In this document: positions 45,040-54,653 of the stretch, piece after piece | How the letters are laid out: every line of letters begins with the position of its first letter | How positions within the stretch are numbered: the stretch's first letter is position 1 | Assembly (NCBI GenBank): GCA_031286695.1 | Contig: JAITTY010000006.1 | Location: 1,116,001-1,180,000, forward strand | Direction: 5' to 3' | DNA length: 64,000 bases | Source: Sphingobacterium sp. | GTDB lineage: Bacteria > Bacteroidota > Bacteroidia > Sphingobacteriales > Sphingobacteriaceae | Position numbers and translations under genes: made by a program | The notes under the pieces: generated by a model | The model's database searches: none | The model's input: only the letters and a program-made list of their open reading frames with translations | Told to the model about the DNA's origin: nothing

Positions 45040-45198
45040 CTTTTGCCTCCTGTATAATATATAAACAATGACAATGATAGCGATGATTGCTAAAATAATG
45101 TAATGGGAACCTGAATGTTGGGTTTTATCCTCTGTCGTCTGCGCATATGTAAAATTTGCTACGAAAAGAAGCACCATGAAAATCCACTTCTTGCACAT
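45022..45198 (-). CDS. 58-residue secreted/membrane-anchored small protein
   Basis: The frame starts MCKKWIFMVLLFVANFTYAQ, a clear signal peptide with cleavage near Ala-Gln. A short polar stretch TTEDKTQHSGSHY follows, then a membrane helix (IILAIIAIIVIVYILY) and a basic end RRQKRKFNE. The N-out/C-in single-helix design is consistent along the whole frame, and the stop lies in the right arm of the inverted repeat at 44984-45039. It is too short to show a family. Its function is unknown, but signal plus helix plus basic tail makes it unlikely to be a chance frame. Confidence 0.65.
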   Translation of the reverse strand: MCKKWIFMVLLFVANFTYAQTTEDKTQHSGSHYIILAIIAIIVIVYILYRRQKRKFNE

Positions 45199-45498
45199 AA
45201 TAAACGGTTTATTAACTATAGTAGCAAGCTAAGTATTTTTTGCAACAAAGTCAAATTAATTCGGTAAAAAATAACTAAGATTTTTATGAAATTTTAATGT
45301 ATAATGTTTGTTTCTCACATTTGATTCGTTAGGTTCAAAAAATAAAAGGATAGAAGAAGAGCTTTACCACTGATAAAACACAGCTAATTCACCTTTTTTA
45401 CATTGGATATAGCTCCGGATATTGCTTAGGGAATTCGGTAAATGGTCCTAAAAATCGTATCTTGTGAACCTTTGTAAGCGTTTTTAGATATTCAAATC
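45199..45498. other. Intergenic stretch before nhaA
   Basis: The first half is very AT-rich and should hold the promoter of the small reverse-strand gene and part of the nhaA control region. I find no convincing promoter pair, hairpin or frame. Confidence 0.4.
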
Positions 45499-46686
45499 AT
45501 GTCAAAACTTATCAATTTAACTGTCTTTAGAGAGTTCTTAAAATCCAGCTTTGCAGGCGGAATTATACTTTTTTCCTGTGTTATTCTGGCATTGATCGTA
45601 GCAAATACATCATTGTATGCCAGTGTAATGGAATTTCTGAACCGGGAAGTAGGCTTTGAGAGCGGTCATATTCATTTAAAATATTCGTGGTTGTTGTGGC
45701 TCAACGATGGTTTGATGGCGATTTTCTTTTTACTGGTGGGGCTCGAGATAAAACGTGAAATTGTAGAGGGTGAACTCTCGTCGCCAAGTAAAGCAATTCT
45801 GCCCATTTTGGCTGCGGTTGGTGGTGCGCTTTTGCCTGCCATCATTTATTTTGCATTAAATCAGGGAACCGATACTGCAAACGGCTGGGGAATCCCTATG
45901 GCAACGGATATTGCATTTGCTTTAGCGGTTATCACGCTTCTGGGAAATAAGGTACCTGCCAGTCTTAAGATCTTTTTGGCTGCGCTAGCGATTGTTGACG
46001 ACCTACTTGCCATATTGGTTATTGCGATCTTTTATAGCAATGGTATTCATGCGACCTATTTATTTATTGCTTTAGGTATATTTCTGTTTTTGATCGTGTT
46101 AAATAAATTGGGCGTTAAAGCGATATGGGCTTACCTGATTCCGGGACTATTTATTTGGTACTTTGTTCACCACTCGGGTATTCATGCAACAATAGCTGGC
46201 GTGCTGGTGGCCATGACGCTGCCGACAACACCGGATGCGGAAGAATCTCCCTTGGAAAAACTTGAGCATCTATTGACCAAACCTGTCAATTTCATTATCA
46301 TTCCTTTGTTTGCATTTGCGAATACGCTTATTCCAATCCATGGGGAAATGATTGGTGGTTTGACTTCAAAATTGGGGATCGGTATTATCCTTGGCCTAAT
46401 CGCTGGTAAATCAATTGGGATATTTTTGATCTGTTTTATTGCTAAAAAATTGAAGATTGCGCAATTACCGGAAGGGGCTGGCTGGAAACAGATTTTTGGT
46501 GTAGGCTTGTTGGGGGGAATCGGTTTCACGATGTCGATTTTCATCTCGATACTATCTTTTGATGATAACATGCTGATTGAAGAAGCAAAGTTTGCGGTTC
46601 TGATCGCTTCTTTATGCGCTGGCTTGCTAGGCTATGTCGTTTTGAGCGTAGTGTCAGCCGCAAAGAAAACAGAGGTTATTGATTAG
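45499..46686 (+). CDS. nhaA: Na+/H+ antiporter NhaA
   Basis: NhaA exchanges internal Na+ for external H+ and supports pH and salt balance. The 395-residue protein has about 12 helices, with the paired ion-binding aspartates in LAIVDDLLAILVIAIFY. Other signatures are LKYSWLLWLNDGLMAIFFLLVGLEIKRE and PMATDIAFALAVITLLG, and the end GGIGFTMSIFISILSF. The length is normal. It is monocistronic. Confidence 0.96.
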   Translation: MSKLINLTVFREFLKSSFAGGIILFSCVILALIVANTSLYASVMEFLNREVGFESGHIHLKYSWLLWLNDGLMAIFFLLVGLEIKREIVEGELSSPSKAILPILAAVGGALLPAIIYFALNQGTDTANGWGIPMATDIAFALAVITLLGNKVPASLKIFLAALAIVDDLLAILVIAIFYSNGIHATYLFIALGIFLFLIVLNKLGVKAIWAYLIPGLFIWYFVHHSGIHATIAGVLVAMTLPTTPDAEESPLEKLEHLLTKPVNFIIIPLFAFANTLIPIHGEMIGGLTSKLGIGIILGLIAGKSIGIFLICFIAKKLKIAQLPEGAGWKQIFGVGLLGGIGFTMSIFISILSFDDNMLIEEAKFAVLIASLCAGLLGYVVLSVVSAAKKTEVID

Positions 46687-46876
46687 ATAGCAGTCGTATG
46701 CTTGGCTTACAGGAATGTGTAGGACAGTTGTTTTCGGTCAAATTTATTTCTGATTTCCTCATGGATTAATTCTATCTGGACATCTATTTGAAAGCGGACA
46801 ACGAGCTATAGGTATTAATTTTAGACTTTTATGAATTAGATTTAGTAATTTAGGGCACAACAATAAAAACAATACG

Positions 46877-48103
46877 TTGAGATTTGATGAATTTGGCTTT
46901 GTTCCAGCTTTGGAAGAAGGTTTAGAAAGTATGATGTTTGAGGAGGCTACGCCGATCCAAGAACAGACCATCCCGATTATTAAAGAGGGAAAAGATATGA
47001 TTGCCTGTGCACAGACAGGTACAGGTAAAACAGCAGCTTATATGTTGCCGATCCTCGATGCAATAGCACGGAATTCAAGGGAATCTATCCTCGCTATTAT
47101 CCTTGTTCCGACCCGGGAACTTGCTATGCAAATTGACCAGCAGATTATGGGCATGTCTTATTATACGGGTGCAACATCCATAGCCATTTATGGTGGTGGT
47201 GATGGTATGGGGTATGAACAGCAAAAACGGGCCATACGAGAGGGGGTAAATATTATTGTTGCTACGCCGGGAAGGTTGATAAGCCATCTTACCTCCATGA
47301 AGATTGATCTCTCTCATTTAAAGCACTTTGTTTTGGATGAAGCCGATAGTATGCTGGATATGGGATTTCAAGACGATATTTTACGTATTGTAAGTTATCT
47401 ACCGAAGAAAAAACAGATGCTTTTGTTTTCGGCTACGATGCCGATGAAGATCAGGTCTTTTGCCCGAAAAATTCTACAAGAGCCTGTGGAAGTCAATATT
47501 GCCATTTCTAAACCTTCGGAAGGGATAGATCAACGAGTATATCTTGCCTATGATCAACAGAAAATGGAGCTTCTGAAGAATATACTGAAGGATCCCAACT
47601 ATGTATCAGTTATTATTTTTGCATCTCAAAAAACTACAGTCAAACTTCTCGCTCAGGAATTACAGAAGCAGGGGATTGATGCGGAGGGTTTCCATTCGGA
47701 TCTCGAGCAGTCGAAACGGGAAGATATCATGGCCAGATTCCGGTCTCGTCAGGTACGGGTACTGGTAGGGACAGATGTGATATCTCGCGGTATCGATGTG
47801 GTGGGGATCAGTTTGGTCGTTAATTACGATGTTCCACCGGATCCGGAAGACTACGTACACCGTATTGGACGTACTGCGCGGGCAGCGACTACAGGAACAG
47901 CCATTACCTTTGTCAATGAGAAAGACCAAAATCGTTTCGCTCAGATTGAGAATTTAATAGGTTATCCGATTGAACAACTTCCATTGCCAGAGGGGTTTGA
48001 AGCGGGACCTACTTACAATCCTGCCAAAAAGAATCCACAGCATAAAAAGAAGCGTTTCAATAGGAATAAAAATAAAAACTATCAGAAAGCTAAAAGAGCC
48101 TGA
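46877..48103 (+). CDS. DEAD-box ATP-dependent RNA helicase
   Basis: The 408-residue helicase of the RhlE/CsdA-like type unwinds RNA duplexes. Motifs: Q motif F-x-x-ATPIQEQTIP, I AQTGTGKT, Ia PTRELAMQ, II VLDEADSMLDMG, III SATM, V RVLVGTDVISRGID and VI HRIGRTARA. A basic C-terminal tail follows (KKNPQHKKKRFNRNKNKNYQKAKR). The start is TTG at 46877, giving MRFDEFGFVPALEEGLE; a later ATG would remove the conserved aromatic upstream of the Q motif. Co-transcription with nhaA is unlikely, given the 190-nt gap. Confidence 0.93.
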   Translation: MRFDEFGFVPALEEGLESMMFEEATPIQEQTIPIIKEGKDMIACAQTGTGKTAAYMLPILDAIARNSRESILAIILVPTRELAMQIDQQIMGMSYYTGATSIAIYGGGDGMGYEQQKRAIREGVNIIVATPGRLISHLTSMKIDLSHLKHFVLDEADSMLDMGFQDDILRIVSYLPKKKQMLLFSATMPMKIRSFARKILQEPVEVNIAISKPSEGIDQRVYLAYDQQKMELLKNILKDPNYVSVIIFASQKTTVKLLAQELQKQGIDAEGFHSDLEQSKREDIMARFRSRQVRVLVGTDVISRGIDVVGISLVVNYDVPPDPEDYVHRIGRTARAATTGTAITFVNEKDQNRFAQIENLIGYPIEQLPLPEGFEAGPTYNPAKKNPQHKKKRFNRNKNKNYQKAKRA

Positions 48104-48110
48104 TTTTAAA

Positions 48111-48151
48111 ATACAAAGCCCCCATATTTTTCTCATATGGGGGCTTTGTAT
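48111..48151. terminator. Terminator between the helicase and VOC genes
   Basis: A perfect 17-bp stem (48111-48127 with 48135-48151) encloses a 7-nt loop (TTTTCTC). It is close to both converging genes and may work for both. Confidence 0.8.
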
Positions 48152-48175
48152 TTCAGTATATATTGTATTCAACTT

Positions 48176-48541
48176 TTATTCAACAGTCCATACGGCCAAT
48201 TCATATCCGTCAGGATCCCGGAACTGAAATCTTTTTCCACCCGGAAAGCTAAAAATATCTTTTAATATAGTCCCGCCAGCACGGATAACCTGATCACGCG
48301 TAGCCTGCAGATCGTCGGCATAGATAACGACGAGAATACTGCCATTTATGGGGTCACCAAGTGTAAAACCACCATCAACATATTTTCCGTCAAAAGCCGT
48401 ATATGCTGGCCCGTAATCCGTAAACTCCCAACCGAAAGACGTTGAGTAGAATGCTTTGGCACGTTCAAGGTCGCTTGATACAAACTCAAGGTATTGGATC
48501 TGCTGGTTAACAAATTTGTTTTCTGTACTGCTATTGCTCAT
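48176..48541 (-). CDS. VOC (glyoxalase-fold) family protein
   Basis: The 121-residue protein has one vicinal-oxygen-chelate domain made of two beta-alpha-beta-beta-beta halves: IQYLEFVSSDLERAKAFYSTSFGWEFTDYG, and ILVVIYADDLQATRDQVIRAGGTILKDI followed by FPGGKRFQFRDPDGYELAVW. Metal-ligand positions are only partly evident. Members include dioxygenases, antibiotic-binding proteins and isomerases; nothing here decides between them. Confidence 0.88.
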   Translation of the reverse strand: MSNSSTENKFVNQQIQYLEFVSSDLERAKAFYSTSFGWEFTDYGPAYTAFDGKYVDGGFTLGDPINGSILVVIYADDLQATRDQVIRAGGTILKDIFSFPGGKRFQFRDPDGYELAVWTVE

Positions 48542-48732
48542 AACGGAACTATCTATTTAATGTATATATAATAAATTGCTTGACCGGTTGTGCCGGTTTT
48601 GGAATTAAAACCCGAATCGTTTTATAAATATAAGGCTTTGTTGAAAATGATACACATTTTTCTTTTCAACATGTTTTTTTTGGGGCTACCTGTTTATCGG
48701 GGCTACCTGCTTGGCACAAGGAGGAAACAATG

Positions 48733-48767
48733 TTCATTTCCCAATCTTAGTTGGACTGGGAAATGAA
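48733..48767 (-). terminator. Possible terminator of the DMT transporter gene
   Basis: TTCATTTCCCA pairs with TGGGAAATGAA around a 13-nt loop, 9 nt past the stop on the reverse strand. The following T-run is weak. Confidence 0.4.
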
Positions 48768-48776
48768 TGGAGGTTG

Positions 48777-49646
48777 TTAAGCGCTCTTTTTACTGCTGAT
48801 CCAATATTGTAATAACACAGATGAAACAACCAAAAGCAGTCCAACATAGAAGGATAGGTTTAATTCTCTTGCTTCATTAAGAAGTAAAAATGCAATCAAA
48901 ATAGCATATACTGGCTCAAGATTTAAGCTTAAGTTCAATGTAAATGCTGATATCTTCTTTAAGATTTCTGTAAATGCGAGATAGACTCCCACAGTGCAAC
49001 ATAAAGATAGGATGATCAGATAGAAAATATCCAGGGCATTGGGAATGAAAGTGCTGATTGGATAGTGTTGAATGTAAAAAGGAAGTAGACATACCAGCCC
49101 TATTGTTCCACCGATCATTTGATAATAGTTAATGCATATTGCGTTGTACTTTTTGGTCAATTTTTCATTGTGAACCGCATAGAGTGAGGCAAAAGCCGGA
49201 GAAATTATCCCTAAGACTATGCCCAGCTGGTGTGAGGTATCGAAATGAAATATCAGTGCAATACCGCACAACGTAAGTCCACTCAACAGAAGTTCAGACA
49301 ATCTGAATTTGGTTTTATTGATCATCGGCGCAAAAATAGCTGTGAAAAAACTTGCCATACAGTAGCAGATCACGCCGATTGAAATGTTTGAATATTTGAT
49401 GCTAGCATAGAATAATAGCCAGGATGCTGTCAATAGCAGCCCATTTTTTGCAATATGCAGTTTCTCTTTGAAAGTAAAATCTGTAGGTATTTTATACCAT
49501 TTTAAAATAAAAAATAGGATAACGGCAGCTAAAAATACACGGTACCATGTGAGTATCCCCTCGTTGAGTGAAATCACTTTTCCAAATACGCCAGATAGTC
49601 CCAGACACAGCACAGCAAGGTGCAGCATGAAATATGAATGTTTCAT
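48777..49646 (-). CDS. EamA/DMT superfamily transporter
   Basis: From the ATG at 49646 the 289-residue protein has ten predicted membrane helices in two EamA repeats. It starts MKHSYFMLHLAVLCLGLSGVFGK, and the second repeat has SPAFASLYAVHNEKLTKKYN and LNLEPVYAILIAFLLLNE, the family's conserved late motif. An ATG at 49673 would add nine polar residues and is less likely. The substrate is unknown; relatives export amino acids or metabolites. Confidence 0.87.
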   Translation of the reverse strand: MKHSYFMLHLAVLCLGLSGVFGKVISLNEGILTWYRVFLAAVILFFILKWYKIPTDFTFKEKLHIAKNGLLLTASWLLFYASIKYSNISIGVICYCMASFFTAIFAPMINKTKFRLSELLLSGLTLCGIALIFHFDTSHQLGIVLGIISPAFASLYAVHNEKLTKKYNAICINYYQMIGGTIGLVCLLPFYIQHYPISTFIPNALDIFYLIILSLCCTVGVYLAFTEILKKISAFTLNLSLNLEPVYAILIAFLLLNEARELNLSFYVGLLLVVSSVLLQYWISSKKSA

Positions 49647-49870
49647 AAGAAATTGTCTTCCAGTTCCGTCCATTAAGGACGAAAGGTGTTAAATAATAAA
49701 ATTGATAGAAAATAAGAAGCACAGCAATTCGGTCCATTTCTGGCATTGTGCTTCAGTAATATAGAGAAAAAATATTACGCTATTGGAGGAGGAAGACAAC
49801 TCGTTCTATTCATCATATTTGTATTTACCCGAAGATAAGGAATTTTGGACACAGCTGCAAAAAAGGAATG

Positions 49871-49904
49871 AAAAAGCCCCTAGAAAGTCTTTGCTTCTAG
49901 GGGC
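49871..49904 (-). terminator. Intrinsic terminator of the RND pump 2 operon
   Basis: GCCCCTAGAA (49876-49885) pairs perfectly with TTCTAGGGGC (49895-49904). On the reverse strand the stem is followed by five T. Confidence 0.85.
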
Positions 49905-49937
49905 ATATATTTAGTCAGTTGCCTTTATTTTGTGATT

Positions 49938-51374
49938 TTATGGCGTATTTGGTGGTAAAGTATCTGTTCCGCCACCCAGTGCACGGTAAAGATCTATGGC
50001 TGCGTTGAGCTTTTCCCGTTTTACTGTAATACGTTCCAAATCATTTTGAAGTGCATTGTTTTGGGCAGTTATCACCTCCAAATAGTTTGCCATCCCACTT
50101 TTGTAAAGTAGGGCTGCATCGGCGGTGGCTTTGGCGAGGGCATTTGATTTGGCATGGATAAGTTGCAGGCGCTGTTCCGTATGTTTGATTTTTGCCAAGG
50201 CATCCGAAACTTCTGAAACTGCGACCATAACCGATTGTTTAAACTGCAAAGCTATTTTTTCGCGTTCGATGACCGATATCTCATAGTTTGTTTTTAAAGC
50301 TCCTTTCTGGAAAATTGGCTGTGCAATATTCCCCGCTATTGTTTTCACAATAGAACCCGGTAAATCGAACCATTTGTTAAATTGAATGGAGTTTGTACCG
50401 ATGGATGGTGTCAAGCTTATGGAAGGGTACATCGCTGCTTTAGCAAGTCCCATTCTGCTTGTGGCAGCAACTACAGCGTATTCAGCTGCTCTGACATCTG
50501 GTCTGCGGCTCAAGAGTTCGGCCGGCACCCCAGTAGCAAGCCCGTTGCCAACGATCGTATCATCTAAACTTGCTGTACGTTGAATGCCCTCGGGGAAACC
50601 CCCGCAAAGAATGCTCAGTGCATTTTCTTCGACCGCCATATTTTGATGGGCTAGGGGAATCAATAATTCAGCAGTTTTCTTCTGAGCTTCGGCTTGCTCC
50701 ACAGCAAGCGAGCTGACCAGTGATGAGTTGTATTGCAAACGTATCATGCTAAGTGTGCTGTCGCTCAATAGAACATTTTTTTGTGCAATCTTAAGCTGCT
50801 CATCCAAAGCAATCAGATTATAATAGGACTGGATGACCTGTACAATAAGGCGTGTTTTTAATGCGGAAAGATTTTCCTTTTGGCCAAAAAAATTGGCCAT
50901 AGATTCCTCTTTTTGCATTTTTACCTTTCCCCAGATATCGGCTTCCCAAGATAATCTAAGCGTAGCACTATAATCGTCCATATAGGGTGTTCCAATAAAT
51001 TGGTCACTCAGTGAACCATTCAAGGAGTTACTCGATAACCAGGTTCTGTTCGCTCCAATGCTTAAATCAGCTGTTGGCAGTAACCCTTTCTTAGACTGCT
51101 TGTAGGCGAGTTCTAATTGTTGCATGTTGAGGAGTGCTACATTGACGTCCGTATTATTGGACAAAGCCTTCTCAATGAGTGAGGTCAATAAGGGGTCCTG
51201 TACAAATTTACGCCAGGATAGCTGTAGCGTATCGGACGTGAGAACAACCTCGCTGTTTTTGAAATTTTCGGGCATTGCTATCTCCTGACGTGTGTATTTT
51301 TTCCCCACGCTGCATGCGGACAACAACAGGGTAGTGCTTGCGAAAATTGTTATATAGTGATGAAATTTTTTCAT
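49938..51374 (-). CDS. RND pump 2: outer-membrane factor lipoprotein
   Basis: The 478-residue NodT/OprM-type lipoprotein has the signal ASTTLLLSAC. It carries the same architecture as the other two factors of this window: FKNSEVVLTSDTLQLSWRKFVQDPLLTSLIE near the start, a DIWGKVKMQKEESMANFFGQ segment, and DLERITVKREKLNAAIDLYRALGGG at the end. It lies 1 nt after the permease and is the last gene of its operon. Confidence 0.93.
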   Translation of the reverse strand: MKKFHHYITIFASTTLLLSACSVGKKYTRQEIAMPENFKNSEVVLTSDTLQLSWRKFVQDPLLTSLIEKALSNNTDVNVALLNMQQLELAYKQSKKGLLPTADLSIGANRTWLSSNSLNGSLSDQFIGTPYMDDYSATLRLSWEADIWGKVKMQKEESMANFFGQKENLSALKTRLIVQVIQSYYNLIALDEQLKIAQKNVLLSDSTLSMIRLQYNSSLVSSLAVEQAEAQKKTAELLIPLAHQNMAVEENALSILCGGFPEGIQRTASLDDTIVGNGLATGVPAELLSRRPDVRAAEYAVVAATSRMGLAKAAMYPSISLTPSIGTNSIQFNKWFDLPGSIVKTIAGNIAQPIFQKGALKTNYEISVIEREKIALQFKQSVMVAVSEVSDALAKIKHTEQRLQLIHAKSNALAKATADAALLYKSGMANYLEVITAQNNALQNDLERITVKREKLNAAIDLYRALGGGTDTLPPNTP

Positions 51375-51375
51375 T

Positions 51376-54300
51376 TTAATCGTTTGTATTGTGTACTGTA
51401 TTGTCCGTAAGCTTTTTACCCGAAACTTTTTCTTGCAAATATTGGAACACCAGGTACAGTAATGGTATAATAATTACCCCAAGGATAACACCGCTTAACA
51501 TACCCATTGCTGCTCCTGTACTGATGGAATGGTTACCTGTAGCCGTTCCGCCGGTAGCAAACATCAAAGGTACCATACCCGCAATGAAAGCCAATGAAGT
51601 CATTAAGATTGGGCGTAGACGCGCTCTTGCGCCTTCCAAAGCCGAATCAATGAGAGAGGAGCCTGCTCTTCTCCGCTGTAAAGCAAATTCAACAATCAAA
51701 ATGGCATTTTTTGCCAAAAGACCGATGAGCATGATCAAGCCGACCTGGACGTAGATATTGTTGTCCAATCCAATAGCACGTGTTCCTAGGAAAGAGCCGA
51801 TCATACCTGTTGGGATTGATAACAGGACGGCAAGGGGCAATAAATAACTTTCATACTGTGCTGATAGTAAGAAATATACAAATAGTAAGCTTAATGCTAG
51901 GATAAGTACGGTTTGATTGCCTGATGACTTCTCTTCCAAGCTAAGTCCCGTCCATTCGTAGCTATAGTCTCCCGGTAACTTATTCAATACATTTTTCTCC
52001 AATGTTTCCATGATGGCACCATTACTGATACCAGGCGTACTAACCACGTTTATCGTGAGTGAATTGTATAAATTATAACGAGTTACCGACTCAGGACCAT
52101 AAACTTTACGAAGTGTAACCAAGGTATTTACAGGGACCATTTGGCCAAGGTTATTTTTGACAAATATCTCGTTGAACGCTTCTTTATCGGTTCTATAAAT
52201 GCCATCCGCTTTAACTGCTATCCGATAGAATTTACCAAAACGATTGAAATTCAATGATTGGTCACCCGCAAAGTAAGTTTGAACGGACGAAAGCATTTCA
52301 CTTACATCTACGCCAAGTTGGGCAGCTTTGTCTTCATCGACTTCCAGTTCCATCTGAGGATAATCTGCTCTGAACATGGTATAGGCAAATTGTACTCCTG
52401 GTTGTTTCATGATCTGTGCAATAACGGAATCGGACATTGCTTTGAGCTCTACCGGCGATTTACCAGCTCTGTCCTGTAAGACGAGTTCTGCGCCATTCAT
52501 CATACCATAACCATCAACAGGAGGGGAGCGAAAGGCCATTGCGTTACCTTCTTTGACACTGGATAATTTTTGCGAGATCACTTGGTGAATCTGATCGATA
52601 TCGTTCATCTCACCACGCTTCTTTTTATCTTTCAGGCGTATGAATCCTGTTGCATAGGCTGCGCTGGAGTTGTTACCGATCATATTGAATCCAGTAATAC
52701 TTGTATGGCTTTCAATAGAAGGGATATCGGCAAGTAGTTTTTCGATTTTTTCTACTGCTTTTGTGGTTCGATCAAGTCCCGTTCCTGGGGGCATTTCCAA
52801 ACTGTATACAACAAAGTTATCATCTTCCATTGGTACGAAACTTTTGGAAGTGCTTGTCATGAGGTATCCAGCAACGCCAATTGTAGCCAGGATCAAAAGT
52901 GCCGAAATCCATTTTTTCTTTGCCAGGAATTTTAATGAACCAACGTATCGGTTGGTCATGTTTTCGAAGCCAGCGTTAAATGCTTTGAAAAAACGCTGAG
53001 AAAACCCAGTTTTTGAGGTCTGCCCATCGTGATTTTCGGCATGTGTATTTTTAAGCAATAATGCACATAGTGCAGGTGTCAGCGTCAATGCATTGATCGC
53101 AGAGATCACAATGGCGATCACAAGAGTATAGGCAAACTGTTTATAGAACATGCCCGATGAACCTGTCATAAATCCAATGGGAATAAAAACAGCACACATA
53201 ACCAAGGTAATGGAGATTACAGCTCCAGTGATTTCACTCATGGCACCATGGGTAGCCTGTTTACCTGTTAAATTGGAAGTCTCCATCTTTCCATGTACTG
53301 CTTCGACAACGACTATGGCATCATCGACAACAATACCAATGGCGAGTACGAGGGCAAATAACGTCAATATATTGATGGTAAAGCCAAATACAAGCAGGAA
53401 GAAGAAGGTACCTACAATAGCTACAGGGACTGCAATTGCTGGAATAATGGTCGATCGTATGTCTTGTAAGAATAAGAATACAACGAGGAAAACCAAAATG
53501 AAGGCTTCAATCAATGTCGAGCGTACTTGGGCTGTACTTTCATCCAAGCGCTCTTTGGTACTGATCAATTTAAAAATCTTGATTCCAGGAGGGAAAGAGC
53601 GTTGCGCTATTTCAATCTGTTTATCGATTCCGATTTCAATTTCATTGGCGTTTGAGCCTGATGTCTGGAAGATACCAATGGTAACGGTATTGAGGCCATT
53701 ATTTTGCGAATTACCACTATAGCTGATCGAGCCAAACTCAATACGTGCGACATCCTTTAAACGAACGATCTGAACGTCATTGTTTTTGACGATAATATTT
53801 TCATACTGTTCTGGAAGGTTCTTTTTCCCTTTATAGCGTATGACATATTCAAGTGGTGCTTTTGATTCTTCCCCTAATTTTCCAGGTGCAGATTCCAAAC
53901 TTTGTTTGGAAATTGCAGCAATGACTTCTTGTGGCACAAGTCCATAACTCGCCATTTTTTGCGGATTCAACCATACACGCATCGAATAATCTTTGGAACC
54001 GAATACCATGGCCTGACCGACCCCAGGTACACGCTTGATCTGTGGGATCAAGTTGATGTTCACATAATTCTGTAAAAATAGTTCATCATATTTTTTATTA
54101 TCTTCTGTATAGATATTAAATATCATGATCATACTATTTTGTTGCTTGGAGGTGGTTAATCCCATTCGGACAACTTCCTGTGGCAGTATAGGCGTAGCCT
54201 GTTGTACTCTATTTTGCACATTTACGGCTGCCTGATCTGGATTTACACCTGCTTTAAAGACAATACGTACAGAGAATGTACCATCATTACTTGCAGTAGA

Positions 54301-54537
54301 TGTAATGTATTCCATGTCCTCCACACCATTGATTTGCTCTTCAAGGGGTGTCACAACCGATCTCAATACTGTTTCGCTATTTCCTCCGGGATAGCTTCCG
54401 GTAACTTGGACCGTTGGCGGGGCGATATCCGGGAATCGCGTTTGAGGCAGCCTAAAAAGACCGATGACCCCCAGTATGACAAATATGATAGATATAACAG
54501 TTGCCAAAACTGGCCTGTCAATAAATTTCTTTAACAT
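51376..54537 (-). CDS. RND pump 2: permease (HAE1/AcrB family)
   Basis: The 1053-residue proton-driven permease starts MLKKFIDRPVLATVISI. It has the porter-domain pattern PDIAPPTVQVTGSYPGGNSETV, the relay GIVVDDAIVVVEAVHGKM and the end RARLRPILMTSLAF. It is clearly more similar to pump 3's permease (60486-63674) than to pump 1's: for example, both share NDG in STASNDG and DQAAVNVQNRV, where pump 1 has NSG and DIASVNVQTRI. The adaptor gene lies 116 nt upstream, the outer-membrane factor 1 nt downstream. Confidence 0.95.
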   Translation of the reverse strand: MLKKFIDRPVLATVISIIFVILGVIGLFRLPQTRFPDIAPPTVQVTGSYPGGNSETVLRSVVTPLEEQINGVEDMEYITSTASNDGTFSVRIVFKAGVNPDQAAVNVQNRVQQATPILPQEVVRMGLTTSKQQNSMIMIFNIYTEDNKKYDELFLQNYVNINLIPQIKRVPGVGQAMVFGSKDYSMRVWLNPQKMASYGLVPQEVIAAISKQSLESAPGKLGEESKAPLEYVIRYKGKKNLPEQYENIIVKNNDVQIVRLKDVARIEFGSISYSGNSQNNGLNTVTIGIFQTSGSNANEIEIGIDKQIEIAQRSFPPGIKIFKLISTKERLDESTAQVRSTLIEAFILVFLVVFLFLQDIRSTIIPAIAVPVAIVGTFFFLLVFGFTINILTLFALVLAIGIVVDDAIVVVEAVHGKMETSNLTGKQATHGAMSEITGAVISITLVMCAVFIPIGFMTGSSGMFYKQFAYTLVIAIVISAINALTLTPALCALLLKNTHAENHDGQTSKTGFSQRFFKAFNAGFENMTNRYVGSLKFLAKKKWISALLILATIGVAGYLMTSTSKSFVPMEDDNFVVYSLEMPPGTGLDRTTKAVEKIEKLLADIPSIESHTSITGFNMIGNNSSAAYATGFIRLKDKKKRGEMNDIDQIHQVISQKLSSVKEGNAMAFRSPPVDGYGMMNGAELVLQDRAGKSPVELKAMSDSVIAQIMKQPGVQFAYTMFRADYPQMELEVDEDKAAQLGVDVSEMLSSVQTYFAGDQSLNFNRFGKFYRIAVKADGIYRTDKEAFNEIFVKNNLGQMVPVNTLVTLRKVYGPESVTRYNLYNSLTINVVSTPGISNGAIMETLEKNVLNKLPGDYSYEWTGLSLEEKSSGNQTVLILALSLLFVYFLLSAQYESYLLPLAVLLSIPTGMIGSFLGTRAIGLDNNIYVQVGLIMLIGLLAKNAILIVEFALQRRRAGSSLIDSALEGARARLRPILMTSLAFIAGMVPLMFATGGTATGNHSISTGAAMGMLSGVILGVIIIPLLYLVFQYLQEKVSGKKLTDNTVHNTND

Positions 54538-54653
54538 TTTAGTTTAAATTTTATAAAGCTTTTAGTACGTTTTTTTTCAAAAGTGAATACGGAATGTATA
54601 GGCTTGTTGCCTTTCTTTGAGTAGTTCAGCTTTTGCTATACCTGCTATCCTTG

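Noticed and set aside
48682..48709. Two copies of GGGGCTACCTG in the VOC-DMT spacer
   Set aside because: The 11-mer repeat is short, has no symmetry and is not near a promoter, so it could be chance.
53150..53722. 190-residue open frame antisense to the pump 2 permease
   Set aside because: It is opposite a strongly conserved RND gene, is low-complexity (Thr/Ser/Ile-rich) and has no start context. It is a codon-bias shadow. Many shorter antisense frames in this window were dropped for the same reason, including those opposite nhaA and the pump 1 permease.
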